A DNA stretch of 64,000 nucleotides, from positions 37,042,989 through 37,106,988 of the forward strand of contig OZ020267.1 of NCBI GenBank assembly GCA_963971225.1, in the 5' to 3' direction. Positions 1 to 12,429 of this stretch are shown one piece after another (position 1 is the first letter of the stretch; each line of letters opens with the position of its first letter). The notes under the pieces were generated by a model. That model was not told the DNA's origin, made no database searches, and was given only the letters and a program-made list of their open reading frames with translations. The translations under genes were made by a program, and so were the position numbers. The DNA is from Melieria omissa. Lineage: Eukaryota > Arthropoda > Insecta > Diptera > Ulidiidae.

Positions 1-1318
1 ATTTTGAAGTCCTTTTAAAAGGACAAAGGATGTAGAAATGAAAAACTGAGTACGCAGTATTACTATGTTTGGCCACTAGTTTCACGCCCATATGGACTTT
101 TTCCAGTGTGAAAACATTTTTTCATTTTTCTTGCACGGTGTAACAATTACTTTTGATTTTTTTCTTATTAGTCCACAAATAACAGTTTTCATCGATTTTT
201 GAACTAATATGAAAAAAATCAAAAATTATTGTTATTAAATAATTTAAAAAAATATATACAAAATAATTAAATTAAAATAATTAAAACAAAAATTACAAAA
301 AAATGGTTTATTCTCCGTTTGAAAAGAAATTTATTGGTATATTTAGTTTATTTGTAGACTTTTCCTTCATAGTAAATTTTTCAAATACAGTTTTCATAAA
401 TAACTGTTATTTCCGGTCCCTGGTCTCAACGCCTAATACACTTTGAAAAGAGTAAAGCTTTTGAATTCTTAAGACAAAAAATGTTCGTTTAATTTCCAGC
501 TTCATTCTAATTCATTATTTTCTTGCAGCTAAATTGGCTTAAAACTCACACAGCACAACTGTCCAAATGAATGCTATGGCCATTAAGTTGACTATTTTGT
601 GGCATACCTTTAGGCGCGTTTCGATTGCACATTTACAGCACGCAGTCAGTCATGATAGACAAAATTTCTATTGCAACTATTTAGTTGGCTTAGAAATACT
701 GCACATTTTTGCAAATTAATACTAATTAGTAAAGTTTTCTTGCAAAAAAACAATGCTCGCACCACAAACGATGCATCGATGCTCACTCTGAAGTTTAAGC
801 CTTTTCAGAAATTGCAAAAATATTCAGTTCTACTCCTACGCCACGCTTCACTGTACTCACCACACTCCAAATTTTTCCAAGACCAGCGGAGAAACGCGCG
901 CGTTCGCATTTGTTTGCTTTACTATTTTACAACAACAACAATAATAATACAACGCGCGCGCACTCATTGCTACTCACACATAAAGTTTACAATTTAAAAT
1001 TTCCTCTTTATCTATTTACATAATAAAATGTTCTCGCTTGTTTGTGCGTTCATTTAATTTGGACGCGGCTGCTGCCGCACTCACCACTCACCCACTCAAC
1101 CACTCAACGCCCACATCTGTCCACAGCGGCACTGCCGCGCAGCCACCTGGCCGCCGCCGCACTGCACACTGCAGCCACAACTTTGTACAAAACTTTTCAA
1201 CTGCTGCTTTTAATGTGGCTCATTGTTTATGTTTCGCTTTTTCCGTCTCTTCCGTCCCACCACAGCACAGCAGACGCCGTTAACGGTAAAACGACTTTCG
1301 TACTTATTTAAAATACAT
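1..1318. other. AT-rich flank then GC-rich block, no supported gene
   Basis: Bases 1-500 are A/T-rich. From about 600 to 1318 the sequence becomes richer in GC, with CGCGCGCG runs, CAACAACAA stretches and Pro/His-like triplets. It has the look of a 5' leader or promoter region. Frames of 80-108 codons there show no family match. Confidence 0.4.
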
Positions 1319-1573
1319 TTATGGCCAGAGTTTTTGTTGCTGTTGTTGCTGTTGCTCCCGCTGTTGTAATAGTTGTTGCTGTTGCTCTAACTGTTGCTGT
1401 TGTTGTTGTTGTTTTTGTTGTTGCTGCAGCCAGTATTTACAGAATGCAGTTGGTGGCGGCACTTGCGTTGTCGGCACTGCTACAAATTGTGATTTTTGTT
1501 GTTGCTGCTGCTGTTGCTGATGTATCGAGTTGTTGCTACCGCAGTACAACTGAACTGCGGCAGCTTCCGACAT
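1319..1573 (-). CDS. Poly-glutamine ORF, possible terminal exon or start exon
   Basis: An 84-codon minus-strand ORF begins MSEAAAVQLYCGSNNSIH, then holds two long Gln tracts built from mixed CAG/CAA codons around VAVPTTQVPPPTAFCKYWLQ, ending KLWP. A TAG followed by CCC sits just upstream of the ATG and could be an acceptor. If joined to exon 11 in phase 2, however, it would read a different frame that stops after about 32 codons. So it may be a separate first exon, a terminal exon reached from an unseen exon, or non-coding CAG/CAA repeat. The CAG/CAA mix keeps Gln only in this frame, which mildly favours coding. Confidence 0.3.
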   Translation of the reverse strand: MSEAAAVQLYCGSNNSIHQQQQQQQQKSQFVAVPTTQVPPPTAFCKYWLQQQQKQQQQQQQLEQQQQLLQQREQQQQQQQKLWP

Positions 1574-1599
1574 GGGCTATTGATGCAAGTTAAATTTGG

Positions 1600-3090
1600 C
1601 TAATTCTCATAACTCGGTGCTCATCTCGCCGACTATTGCGCTCTGCAAAGCAAGAAGAATTACAAATTTTTGTTATTACAACATTTTGCCGCAATCAGTT
1701 AAATACCAACAGATTTATTTACATAAATACGTTCGAAATTTTGTTTGTGTGAAAAATTGTGCAAATGTATTGAATATTGAATATTGTTATGAACTAAGTG
1801 TTATTGTTGTTTTGTGTGGCAACTCAACTCAACTACTTGATGGTAACTTAAAAATGTGTGTAGTGGGTTGTAAAGTTAAACTACTCGCAGCAATGTGTGT
1901 TTGGGTTGATGAATATTTGCTAAAATGTCTAAGGAATGTAATAGTTTTAGAACTTTTAATAAAAATCTTGTTAGTATTGTGTATTTTTCTACTTGACTGC
2001 TTGCTATGGTTTGAAGTGGTTTTACTACTTGGACTACGGTGCGTATGAGTGTTAATTGTTTTAAGTGCAACAAATTGGTTTTAATTATAAGATTATGTTC
2101 CAATAAAATAATATTAGTTATTTTAGAATTTTTAGTAATTGGAATTAATAAAAATTCTAAATTGCTATAATATCTCATACAAAAAAAAATTTTTTAAATT
2201 TATAATAGTGGACTCTCTTCATTAGCATTTTAGGTGTAAAGTTGCTATCATAGCAATCTGGAGCGACAGATTTGAACAGACAGAATTGCTTTCGAAAATA
2301 TTGCGAAAATTTAAAAATTGCTACAATAGCAACTTTACACCTTAAATGCTTAGAAAATTGAACTGCACTAATATAACAATTGGAAAATAATATACAAATA
2401 ATTAAATAATGATTTAACTTCAGAGTACCCAACATAGTTCGAATGACTATTTAGTCTATTCAGTCTTTTATTATAAATAATTTTTATTGCATCGCTTTCT
2501 GAACGAATGGTTTTTGTAACTTTGACTTATTTGGTAAGATAAATAAAACAAAAATTTTAAAATATTTTAACTTTTTCCCAAGTTGGCAGTACTAAAACTT
2601 TTTGAACATAAAATTGTAAAAAAGGTCTTTACGTTATTAAAAAAAAAAATGGTTATACAGCTCACAAACAGTTTGTTGCGTTTCCTGAAAAATTAAAAAT
2701 TTTAAGTATTTTACTTTTGAAGTGGGTGTTCGATATGTTCTAATTTTAAACCTAAAAACTAACATTATAACAATTGTTGCAAATGTTGCAGATTTCATTA
2801 ACACAAAATTTTTTTTATAGGAGTGGGAATTCTTTATAAACACCAATGAACCTAAAACCATCTGCGGTGATCCTGAATGGGGGAATTGGCCCAAACAGAC
2901 CATTTTGTGATTACTTTAATGTCACATTGGAGCCATTATAAATATACGGAAACAGTATAAATTAATTAGTTGTTGAAAATTTTTCTTAAATATTCGATTA
3001 AAGATAAATGATCTTCAAACTTCGATATGCCGCTAAACAGATTTCAAGTTTAGTTATAAAAAAAATTGCATAAGCTGTAAGTCACTCAAT
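1600..3090. other. AT-rich non-coding stretch
   Basis: It holds only the hairpin at 2224-2350. Open frames are AT-rich and without recognisable motifs. Confidence 0.6.
2224..2350. repeat. Inverted repeat (hairpin), 34-bp arms
   Basis: AGCATTTTAGGTGTAAAGTT followed by GCTATCATAGCAAT pairs with the stretch at 2317-2350 with few mismatches; the loop is about 59 bases. It could be a MITE relic or transcribed hairpin. Confidence 0.6.
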
Positions 3091-3103
3091 AGTCACTGAG
3101 ATA

Positions 3104-3377
3104 GATAGATAGATTTGAAAGGGGAAATGTGCACTGAGACCAAAGTTGATCTATTGTGCCCCCTACAACTTTAGAGAACGTCCCCCAATCCCACCGACCT
3201 AATGAAGCTTAGAAACTCACGTGGGAGAAGGTGTTTGACGTTCTCTTCTGCAAGCCAGTACTGGCCCAGGTGCTGTCTCCTACTGCGGCATACCGCATCA
3301 CAGTGCAGTATGACGTGCTCAGGAGTCTCCTCCGCCGTTCCGCAGAGTCTGCAGACGCTTACCTAAGTCTGAGTCCT
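3104..3377 (-). mobile_element. 5'-truncated non-LTR retrotransposon 3' end
   Basis: The minus strand encodes RLCGTAEETPEHVILHCDAV then LPREFLSFIRSVGLGDVL, the terminal zinc-knuckle region of LINE reverse transcriptase proteins. It is followed by a 3' UTR and a short ATCT-type tail. A 13-bp target duplication AGTCACTGAGATA flanks it (3091-3103 and 3378-3390), confirming a target-primed insertion. Confidence 0.88.
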
Positions 3378-3479
3378 AGTCACTGAGATAATACTCAATA
3401 CTTTAGAAATACTTAACTGAATGGTCAGAAAACAGTTCACTCTCTAAAAATTTGCTGTGACCTTGCCCCATTTTAACCT

Positions 3480-3960
3480 TCGCTTTACGTAAATTAACTC
3501 GGGTGGGTATGGGTCGAGAAAAGGTCTAACTTTAACGATTTATAGAATAAAATTTTTGTCGCGTATTTTTTTTCACAAGTTCACAAAAAAGGTGGGAAAT
3601 TCGACAAATTGCTCCACAGCTAGTTTCAAGTTGCTCTTAGAGGGTTAAAATCTATGACCGACCCCTCTAGTTTTCCTTACTGAACATTTCTTTCAAACAT
3701 ACTCACCCCCTCGCTCCAACCCTTAATGGGGCTCCCATACAAAATGGTCGTTTTTACAAAATAGGCTCCCATTGCTCCCAAGTTGCCCCCAGACATGTTA
3801 AATGTATGACCCATGATACCCATTTATTTTCCCTTTCAAATGTTTCTTCCGAACATACCTACCCGCTAACTCCAAGTCTTAAGGGGGCTGCCATACAAAA
3901 TTGGCCATTTCTATGCCATTGGCTCCCCACTTGTAAATGTGGTAGTTAAGTAAGCGAGAA
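3480..3960. repeat. Diverged 156-bp tandem repeat
   Basis: TCCCATACAAAATGGTCG at about 3736 and CTGCCATACAAAATTGGCC at about 3888, with ACATACTCACCCC and ACATACCTACCC before them, mark two diverged copies. The following text to about 4140 looks transposon-derived but I cannot classify it. Confidence 0.55.
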
Positions 3961-4199
3961 AACATCGTATCTCGGAAACTACTGCACCGATTTAAATTAT
4001 TTATTCAGCCATCGCCAACATTCTTGAGTAAAACAAATACAAAATTAATTAAGGTTCAGAAATTCACCACCAGAGGGCGTCTCCCATACGATCGGAGTTG
4101 TGAGATTGTCAACTTTTGGGTTTCTACAAAGAAACCCCACTGAAACTTTTGCATGGAAGATACTACAGACAATGGTGAACAATATCCAGTTACAGATTG

Positions 4200-7100
4200 C
4201 AGCTGGCTATGGTAGTGTTGCCAGATAAGGAGATTTCAGCCTAAATTTAGGAGATTTTTGGCCTTTTAGGAGAATTTTGACGATTGTTTAGGACGATTGT
4301 TTGGGAGCAATTTTGGGAGATTTTGATGTTGATAAATTTAATTCATTAGTGGGGTTGAAGCCACGAATATTGAAAGCTAAAGTGTACAATTACATTTCAT
4401 TAACTTTTACGCATATTTTATGCCAAGATTGAAGGAAGTTTATAATTTCATACTGATTTAAATCATTATGTTTTATTTGTGTTAAGTTGTTGTTAGACTG
4501 AAGCTGAATGAATAAAAAGGCTGCAATAAAAAAATATATTTAAATTTTTTCTTAGAAGCTTAATTCTTTAGTTTATAATGATAAACATTATAAAAAAATG
4601 TTAAACGATTTTTTTAATTTTTTAGTGCACATATCATTTGAAATGGTTTTGGGCTCAAAACTTGCGTACGAAATGCCCCAAAATTAGATTACTAGAGTCG
4701 AAATATTTAAATTATATGTTCAAATGAAATCAAATATGACTTTTATTACACAGTAATATGAAATAGAAGCACATTTTATCAACTTCCTTACAATGCAGGC
4801 GATCAGAACCACTGCAGCGTAGATTTCCCTGCACAGAGCGCATCTACAAATGGCCACGCAGAGTTCTCTACTTATGTGTCTGCATATTTATGTTTACATA
4901 TTTCGTTGTTGTTTTTTTAATGTTAATTTAAAAGCATTTCCAGCAGCAATTATTTCACTCTTTTGGCGCAAACGTAAACGGCTTCGACAGACGGGCGGCG
5001 AAATTTCAAATGCAAATATAAACCGCGATACAGTTGCGGCGAACAGTTAACATGGCACAAGCAGAAAGTTTGTGTCATAGTGCGACGATTGCCAGCTGTG
5101 TGTGTCAGCGAGAGTGACGCTGATCAAAGGCAGACAACTTTTGCTATAAATTCCATAGAGTTATTTCGCTGAAAAACAGAGAAACAAAAAGCAATAACGA
5201 AAACTTTTGCATACAGAAGCAACGCAAAACCAACTGGAGGCAAGCAGTTTTTGCCGTTTTCAACTTTTTATTTATAGTGGGGGTGGGCTGCGTTTATAGT
5301 GAGTGAAAGGCTGTATGTGTATGTGTGTGTGTGCGGTTGCCAGCGAGCGCATTTATTCGTGCAACTGACTCGTTCTCTCGCTCCTTTCCTGGCCTGGCAC
5401 TTTATTAAGTGTGGGCAAATAAAATAAATAATAAATATATATAAAAACAAACCCAACAACATGCATCAAGGCAGCAAATATATGTGTAGTGTGTATGAAT
5501 GAAAATAACATTCGTATTAAACGCAAATATTTATGTAAAATGATAAAAGGCGCAATGCTTTTGCACAGCACTCGCGCACTCTTTGGCAGTTTGGCGCAAG
5601 CGAGAGAGAGAAGAGTGGAGGGGAGAAGGCAGAATTTATGGCATCACTAATGTAATTACTTAATTTAATAAATAAATAAAGCTGGCGACCGACAACAAAC
5701 AAAGACGCCTGTCGACAGTCAGCCCTTTCTCAATGGCAGCCGCTCGCGTGTCGACCGAGTGAGAGGGCGGAAGGCGCTGCCACCTTCGCAAATGCCAACT
5801 CGCACAAAGCCTCGGCGCACTGTCAAATTTGCTGGATTTATTGGGCAACTTAAAATGTTATCTTGAAAAATGCTGAAAAATTTATAACCTCATTCCGGCA
5901 GCCGTGGCGCGACGCCTTAAAGTCATGCGGCGTCTCTCTCTCTTTGTGTAGTTACTTCTCTGTGTGAATGGGTGTGTGTGTGTGTGTGTGTGTGAATGGT
6001 TTTAGTTTAGTTCTGTTGGTCGTTTGTCTAGTTATTTATTTGCTGCATGGTTTGTTGGCCTCATTCGGTGCCACCATTTCAGTTGGCTGCCATTTTTGCC
6101 GCTGTTTCAGTTTCGGTTTCATTTGTGTTCGACTGAATCCATTCGAGTCGAGTTCGGCGCTCCGATCCGACAATTGCTGCCAACGCCATATTTTTTTTCT
6201 GTTGTTGTTTTGTTTTTGCTTTTCTATATAAAGTGTACCATTTCAGCAAAAAATTCATATGAAATAATGTAAAAAAATACATATAAAAAAATATTAAAAA
6301 AAAACGACAAAAAATAATCCGCAGCAAAGAATCCTTTTCGAAATGTTGTGCTTTGGGGGCATTTTACAGCATTCGACGCTCGGCCGTTACTCGGATAATG
6401 TGGCACGCCAGCAGCGCACTATTGTCATGTATTTTAATGAATTGTTATTGTAGGCCATTTGTTGTTGTCATGCCGCAACAACAATAAATGGCCTGGCTTG
6501 GTGTCTCGTCCCTCATTTTGCGGGCTGCTCGTTTTTCTATGTCCGCTTTGTCTATTCATAAACATTTTTATGTTTTTAGGCCTCAGTCTGTGTCTGCAGA
6601 GCGTTTTGTTTATTTTTTGTTTATATTTTTTGCACATTTCGCTGCGACTTTTGTAGGTCATTATTTAAAACATTCATTCATGTTTTTTATGGTTTATGAG
6701 CGTGTACACACACACAATACACACATACTCACTGCTCATACTTCAATAAAAGTACATGACATTCTTTGTCTATGTCTCTGTCTGTCTGTGTCTGTGTTTA
6801 GGCAACGTTTTGTTGCGAATTGCAGCTGTTTTTTGCCCTCACGAATTGCTACATTTATATCTGTGCTGGTGTCATTGTTGTTGTTGCTATTGTCTTTATG
6901 ATTCACATTTATTTTCAACCATTTTACATTCAATAGTATGGAAAATGTGCCCATCATGGCGACAGATAGTGCGAAAAGGGTTAAATGATCAAATTGTTGT
7001 TGCTACTACTCAAACGTTTGTTGTTGCTTCTATCGCTCAATCAAATAGAAGTGTTTAGCAAAAGAAAAGGCAAAATGTTGCCACGTATGAGTGACCTTGG

Positions 7101-8085
7101 TTTTTCACTTGTAAAGTTTATTACGCATACGCCGCGTTGAGCCAATGTCGCTTTTATACGCAAATATGCGCCAATTGTGTACACGTCAGCTGGTGGACAA
7201 ATAATATTCATGTTATTGAAGTGTAAGAAATAACAGCAAATAAAATAGGGAAAGCGCATAAAAGTGAAACAAGTAGCAATAATATTGAAATGGGAGAAGA
7301 AAGCGATTGCCTTGTGGATTGCCAACACTTGTACACAAAGCAATGAACAATTTGTGTTGAGCCAACAACGCCGATGCTACAAATTGAGCTTGTTGAAAAT
7401 ATGTTTATTGTATTTGATGGTTTAACTCTGAATAGAGTTATTTATAGTCAAATTTAGAGCAATCTGAAGCGTTTTAAATATTTACATATAAGTAAATATT
7501 TTAAAATTTATTATTATTTAAATAAATTAGTGTTGATCAAGCCAAACCAATTTCAAACTATGAATACTGTCATAGTGTAAAATTGGTTTAATTAAATTTA
7601 TTTATTAAATATGAAATTTTATCATAACATTTAATTTAAATTAAATATTATTTTAAATCATTATTTAAAGTTCTTTGTTTATTTTTTTTATTTATAAGTC
7701 TCAGAAACTATAAACGAAAGAACAGTCATTACTGTCATTACTGTAATTTTTCAACATAGCTTAGTTCATTATAAAAAACAGTTGACATTAGTTTGAAAAG
7801 TAATGGAAAGACTGATTTTTTCGCATAAGTTTTGGGAATCTCACCTAAGAGTTTGTTTCAAAAAGGATCATAAATCTACTCAGAGTAAACTCCTGGACTT
7901 ATATACACATACATGCAAACCAATTTTTATGATCTCTATATATTTTTCAGTTTTAGATCAATGCTAGAAAATAAATGTATTCCATATAAAAGAAACTGAC
8001 ATTCTTTTACTTTATGGCCGACCGAAACGTTATAGAAAATATCATTAAATCAACGACGAGTTACACATAAGAAAATCTTTCTACC
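4200..8085. other. Non-repetitive intronic or intergenic block
   Basis: 4200-4340 has repeated GGAGATTT words. 4780-7350 is less AT-rich with CA/TG microsatellites, CTCTCTC runs and many short unrelated frames, a composition typical of fly regulatory introns. No exon is supported. 7350-8085 is AT-rich with nothing recognised. Confidence 0.5.
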
Positions 8086-8354
8086 TAGTCTAGTCTAGTC
8101 TAGTCTAGTCTAGTCTAGTCTAGTCTAGTCTAGTCTAGTCTAGTCTAGTCTAGTCTAGTCTAGTCTAGTCTAGTCTAGTCTAGTCTAGTCTAGTCTAGTC
8201 TAGTCTAGTCTAGTCTAGTCTAGTCTAGTCTAGTCTAGTCTAGTCTAGTCTAGTCTAGTCTAGTCTAGTCTAGTCTAGTCTAGTCTAGTCTAGTCTAGTC
8301 TAGTCTAGTCTAGTCTAGTCTAGTCTAGTCTAGTCTAGTCTAGTCTAGTCTAGT
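8086..8354. repeat. Pentanucleotide array (TAGTC)n
   Basis: 269 bp of perfect TAGTC repeats, about 54 copies with no interruption seen, ended by AAGACTAGAACC. Each unit junction contains the palindrome CTAG. Length and purity imply a fast-mutating locus. Confidence 0.98.
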
Positions 8355-10339
8355 AAGACTAGAACCAGATTCGAAGTAAGGAGATGAAAGCCAGGAACCA
8401 GTAAGTGGGAAACCTTGGCCAAATGTTCCAATTTCGTTTGGTTTTAGTTGAACCATATCAGTTGGCAAGGATTCAACTTGCTGTTAAATGAAGATTGTAT
8501 CAGTTTTTTTCCGAAAAAAGTTAAGTTAGAGATACTTATAAAAGGCTCCAATCAAGAAGAAGTGATTGCTTAAAGTGTTGGTAAGCAAAACTGAACTAAC
8601 ATTTATAAGCAATAAATTGCCACTACGAGTTTTGTGTAAGTCGAGATCAAATAATCTACATTCGTTTTTGCTAGCAAAGACTATAAAATAATGGACCGAT
8701 CAAATAATGGATGGATGGAAATAATGGAATAATGAATTGTTCAAAGGCGAAGAGGGAGACCGTGTCTTCGATCGAGGGACCAAGCTGAGGTTGCCCTATC
8801 ATCCTTTGGTGCCAAGCAGAGGTACTTGAAGTGATCAGACCATAACCCGGTAACAGGATTCTTATGGTCAGTTAAGTAAAATGAAAGATTTCGTTTCTAC
8901 TTCTTTTCTAATCTTCATATTTTCGATACCAAGTGTCTCTCACAATAAAGAAAAATGTTCAAGTTCAACATGGAGCCCACTAACGCGCTTATCACTTCAA
9001 ACAAGTCCTGCATTGATGGCTTCATTAACCCATATTAACTGACTTTAACCTTTCAAGTCTTGGATTTTAAATTTTCTTCTTTAAAATCTTTTCCCTTGCA
9101 CTTTCCATGAAAACGACTTTCGTTCTCTTGCGGCTTAAACGCGACCAGACTCAATGACTTAGCTGCCACAGCATGTTAAGTCACAGAGGCAGACAGACAG
9201 ACAGACCCAAAAGAGGAAAAGTCGCAAGCAAACAAACAAAGCGCAACTGTTTTTTTTTCGACTGCCTCTTCCGCCAGAAGACGTCATTAATAAATTGAAA
9301 TTGTGTCGTTAGCAACCGTGAAAACGTTGACTTCCTTTCCCCAACGCAGCACGCCGCCAGTGTTTTTTGCGTACACAAGTCGAGTGAATTATTGACGTTC
9401 ATCGGTTTGGAATTTGTCCCCGCAGAGCGGCTGCCAATGTCAGCGCCATATCGCTGCGAAATTCCGCAGGAGCAGCAGCAGTCACTGTGCCAAAGACTCG
9501 CAATGAGGCGAAAATCAATTCTCAGGACATTTGCGCACAATTGCACAGACTCCGCTGTCGGCCTGAATTCGCAACAGTCAAAGCCAACGCGCGAGCTGAA
9601 CTGTAACTCGCCCACTTACACTTCCACGACGAATTTGAAATTTGTGCAAAGTTCTTTCGGGCCACATTCGAATGTGCGCTTTTGACTCTCTCATGCATAA
9701 AACAGACAGCAAATCGCGAATCAAAAGCAGACAGCAAACGCGGAGTTGTGGCGGTGGCTATAGGAATTTGCCGTCAGTCGGCGGTCTCGCGAGGCTGTGT
9801 AGGCGCATTTTTTCGGCCCGCTGCCATCTTCGCTCCTTTTTGATTATGGTTTTTCTTTTCATTTCCTGGATATTTAATTTTATTTATATTTATTGTAATT
9901 TTTGTTTTTGCTTTGCTCTGCTACTCTTGATGGCATCAAGTTTGCCAGCCGCCATGAATATTAATATTTCATGCATTACATTCGTTTTACATTCGACTGT
10001 TTGTTGTTTTTTTTCATGCGTTTAACATTAATTTTGCAAATTTTTCGTAGCGCTTTGTTGTTGATATTATTTGAGGTTTCGCTTAGCATGTTCGGTGGAT
10101 GAAGTCAACAAAATAAACAAATTATTGAAAAATATTAAAAAATGAATTTTATTGTTAAGTTTATGCTATGGTCGACTTGGAGGATGTTGAGTGCGTCTTT
10201 GATGAAAATTTAATGAAATTTGTGTTTGTTGGTGCTTATGTTGTTTCTGTAAATTTTTCAGTAAGCAAGTACAATTTGATGGAACAATCAACTGGAATGG
10301 ACAATTTGATGGAATAATCAATGAACTGTTATTCGCTCA
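8355..10339. other. Non-coding block with GC-richer island at 9.1-9.85 kb
   Basis: Both strands of 9181-9740 are open for 97-144 codons, but the peptides (Cys/Ser/Phe-rich) look like chance frames. This may be a conserved non-coding segment. Nothing else is recognised. Confidence 0.45.
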
Positions 10340-11480
10340 ATTTGGAATTTAAGGTTTTAAAAAGCAGTTTCCGAAATCTTAGAGGTGTAAGGCAATTGAG
10401 AATCAACTGTTGATTGAAAAAAGTCAAACTTTGTTGCAGTTGTAAAGCAGTTAAAGAACAACAATTGTTTGAAAAAAGGTAGTCTTTGTTGTATTTGGAT
10501 CAGAAATTGATTGAAAAAATGAATCTTCGTTGTATTTGTAAAGCAATTGAGGATCAATCCATATAAAACTTTGTTGTATTTGTAATGAAGTTGAGGATCA
10601 ACAATTGATTGGAAAAATCAAACTTTGTTGTATTTGTAAAGCAATTGAGGATAAAACATTTACTGGAAATATCAAACTTTGTTGTATTTGTCATGAAGTT
10701 CAGGATCGATTGTTTAATTGATTGGAAAAATCAAACTTTGTTGTATTTGTAATGAAGTTGAAGATCGAATGGGTTTTGGAAAAGGCAATCTTTGTTGTAT
10801 TTGTAAAGCAATTGAGGATCAAAAATTGACTGGAAAAATCAAACTTTGTTGTATTTGTCATGAAGTTGAAGATCGAATGGTTTTTGGAAAAGGCAATCTT
10901 TGTTGTATTTGTAAATCAATTAAGGATCAATAATTGATTGGAAAGTTCAAACTTTGTTGTATTTATAATGAAGTTCACGATCAAAAATTGACTAGAAAAA
11001 ACAAAGTTTGTTGTATTCGTAATGAAGTTGAAGATCGATTGTTTATTGGAAAAATCAACCTTTGTTGTAGTTGTAAAGCAATTGAGGATCAAAAATTTAC
11101 TGGAAATATAAAACTTTGTTGTATTTGTCATGAAGTTCAGGATCGATTGTTTAATTGATTGGAAAAATCAAACTTTGTTGTATTTGTAATGAAGTTGAAG
11201 ATCGATTGTTTATTGGAAAAGGCATCTTTGTTGTATTTGTAAAGCAATTGAGGATTACAAATTTACTGGAAAAATCAAACTTTGTTGTATTTGTCATGAA
11301 GTTCAGGATCGATTGTTTATTGGAAAAGTCAATCTTTGTTGTTTTTTGGTAAAGCAATTAAGGATCAACAGTTGATTGAAAAAATCAATTTTTTTTGTAG
11401 TTGTAAAGCAATTGAGGATTAAAAATTGACTTGGAAATATCAATTTGTGTTGTATTTGATTTTTTATTAGAAAAGCAATA
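10340..11480. repeat. 54-bp minisatellite
   Basis: About twenty head-to-tail copies of a 54-bp unit centred on AAACTTTGTTGTATTTGTAA. Two alternating variants (AAGCAATTGAGGATC and ATGAAGTTGAAGATCG types) make a 108-bp higher-order unit. The plus strand reads CCICNEVEDR-like peptides over several copies and the minus strand also has long frames, a consequence of the unit being 18 codons. No evidence of expression. Confidence 0.93.
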
Positions 11481-11870
11481 TTTGTTGAGAAAATTAATCC
11501 TACATATCCGCGAGTCGCTTCAGTTTCTTCTAATGCGCGCTTAAATATTTATCTTATAATGCCGCAGCACATAGCCAACAGCTGCTGAACATCAAAAGAA
11601 CCTTGTTTTATAAAAAGAAACTAAAAAAACAACCTTAGAGTCTAAGACTTAGGTTTGCTTTCTAAAAAAAACTGACGAAGCTGCATGGACGAGGAAGAGA
11701 AAGAAACTCATTGCATCTTATATACTTGTCCCGCATTATCATAAAGATCTGGCCAACTTCTTCTTCGACAGTCTTGGAGATCTAATCGATTGGAAATTCA
11801 CAGTCTACTTGACTTGGTAAGGAACTTCGGATCAATTAATGAGCAGACGTCAGTTCGATTGATTGTGATA

Positions 11871-12426
11871 CAGTAGACGTTTACAAGTTCGAACTCTTGA
11901 AAACTCGAATTTTCCAGAAAGTCGAAACTCATATTTAACTACGTTGAATGCTTTAACATTCGAAATGGTGGTTCAAATTTGCAAACTGCCCGAAGCTAAA
12001 GATTGCTAAAGAATTTTTTGGTTCAAATAGTTAAGCTGGGACTGGGAACAATACGACAGTGATGACGATATGCGACTAGCAAAATTGCGATAAATAAATC
12101 AGGACTGTAATAAAGGACTGTAATACAAATCAGACACTTTTAACAAACATCGACTGCAATAATTTCATCTGACGAAGATGTTCTTGAAGATAGATCTGAA
12201 CACGAACTCAGTAGCGATGACAAGGTTTCGTAATGACATCGTAAAACTCATCAGAAATCTTCTCACAATAAACTTGTTGAAATAGCATAACACTCAAGTT
12301 TTTAGATGCAATTCACTATTTTACTTGACTTTGTGACATGAATTTAGAAACGTCCAGAAAATCGAACATTTCGGAAAATGAACCTATCTTTTGTACAAAA
12401 TGGTTCGAATTTGTGAGCGTCTACTA
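11871..12426 (+). mobile_element. pogo/Tigger-like element remnant
   Basis: Inverted ends CAGTAGACGTTTACAAGTTC and (inverted) TAGTAGACGCTCACAAATTC are flanked by TA, as in pogo elements, which begin CAG. A short frame near 12165-12230 reads SSDEDVLEDRSEHELSSDD followed by a stop, like the acidic C-terminus of Tigger transposases. The rest is deleted or decayed. Confidence 0.6.
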
Positions 12427-12429
12427 TAT

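Noticed and set aside
1..150. Possible TIR similarity between 1-150, 22930-23150 and 27560-27640 (GTCCTTTTAAA, GCACGGTGT words)
   Set aside because: Matches are short and order is inconsistent; cannot define an element.
1596..2048. 150-codon plus-strand ORF
   Set aside because: Leu/Val/Cys-rich from AT-biased DNA, no recognised family and overlapping minus ORF; not supportable.
9181..9615. 144-codon minus-strand ORF
   Set aside because: Cys-rich, no motif, opposite strand equally open; likely chance in a GC-richer intronic block.
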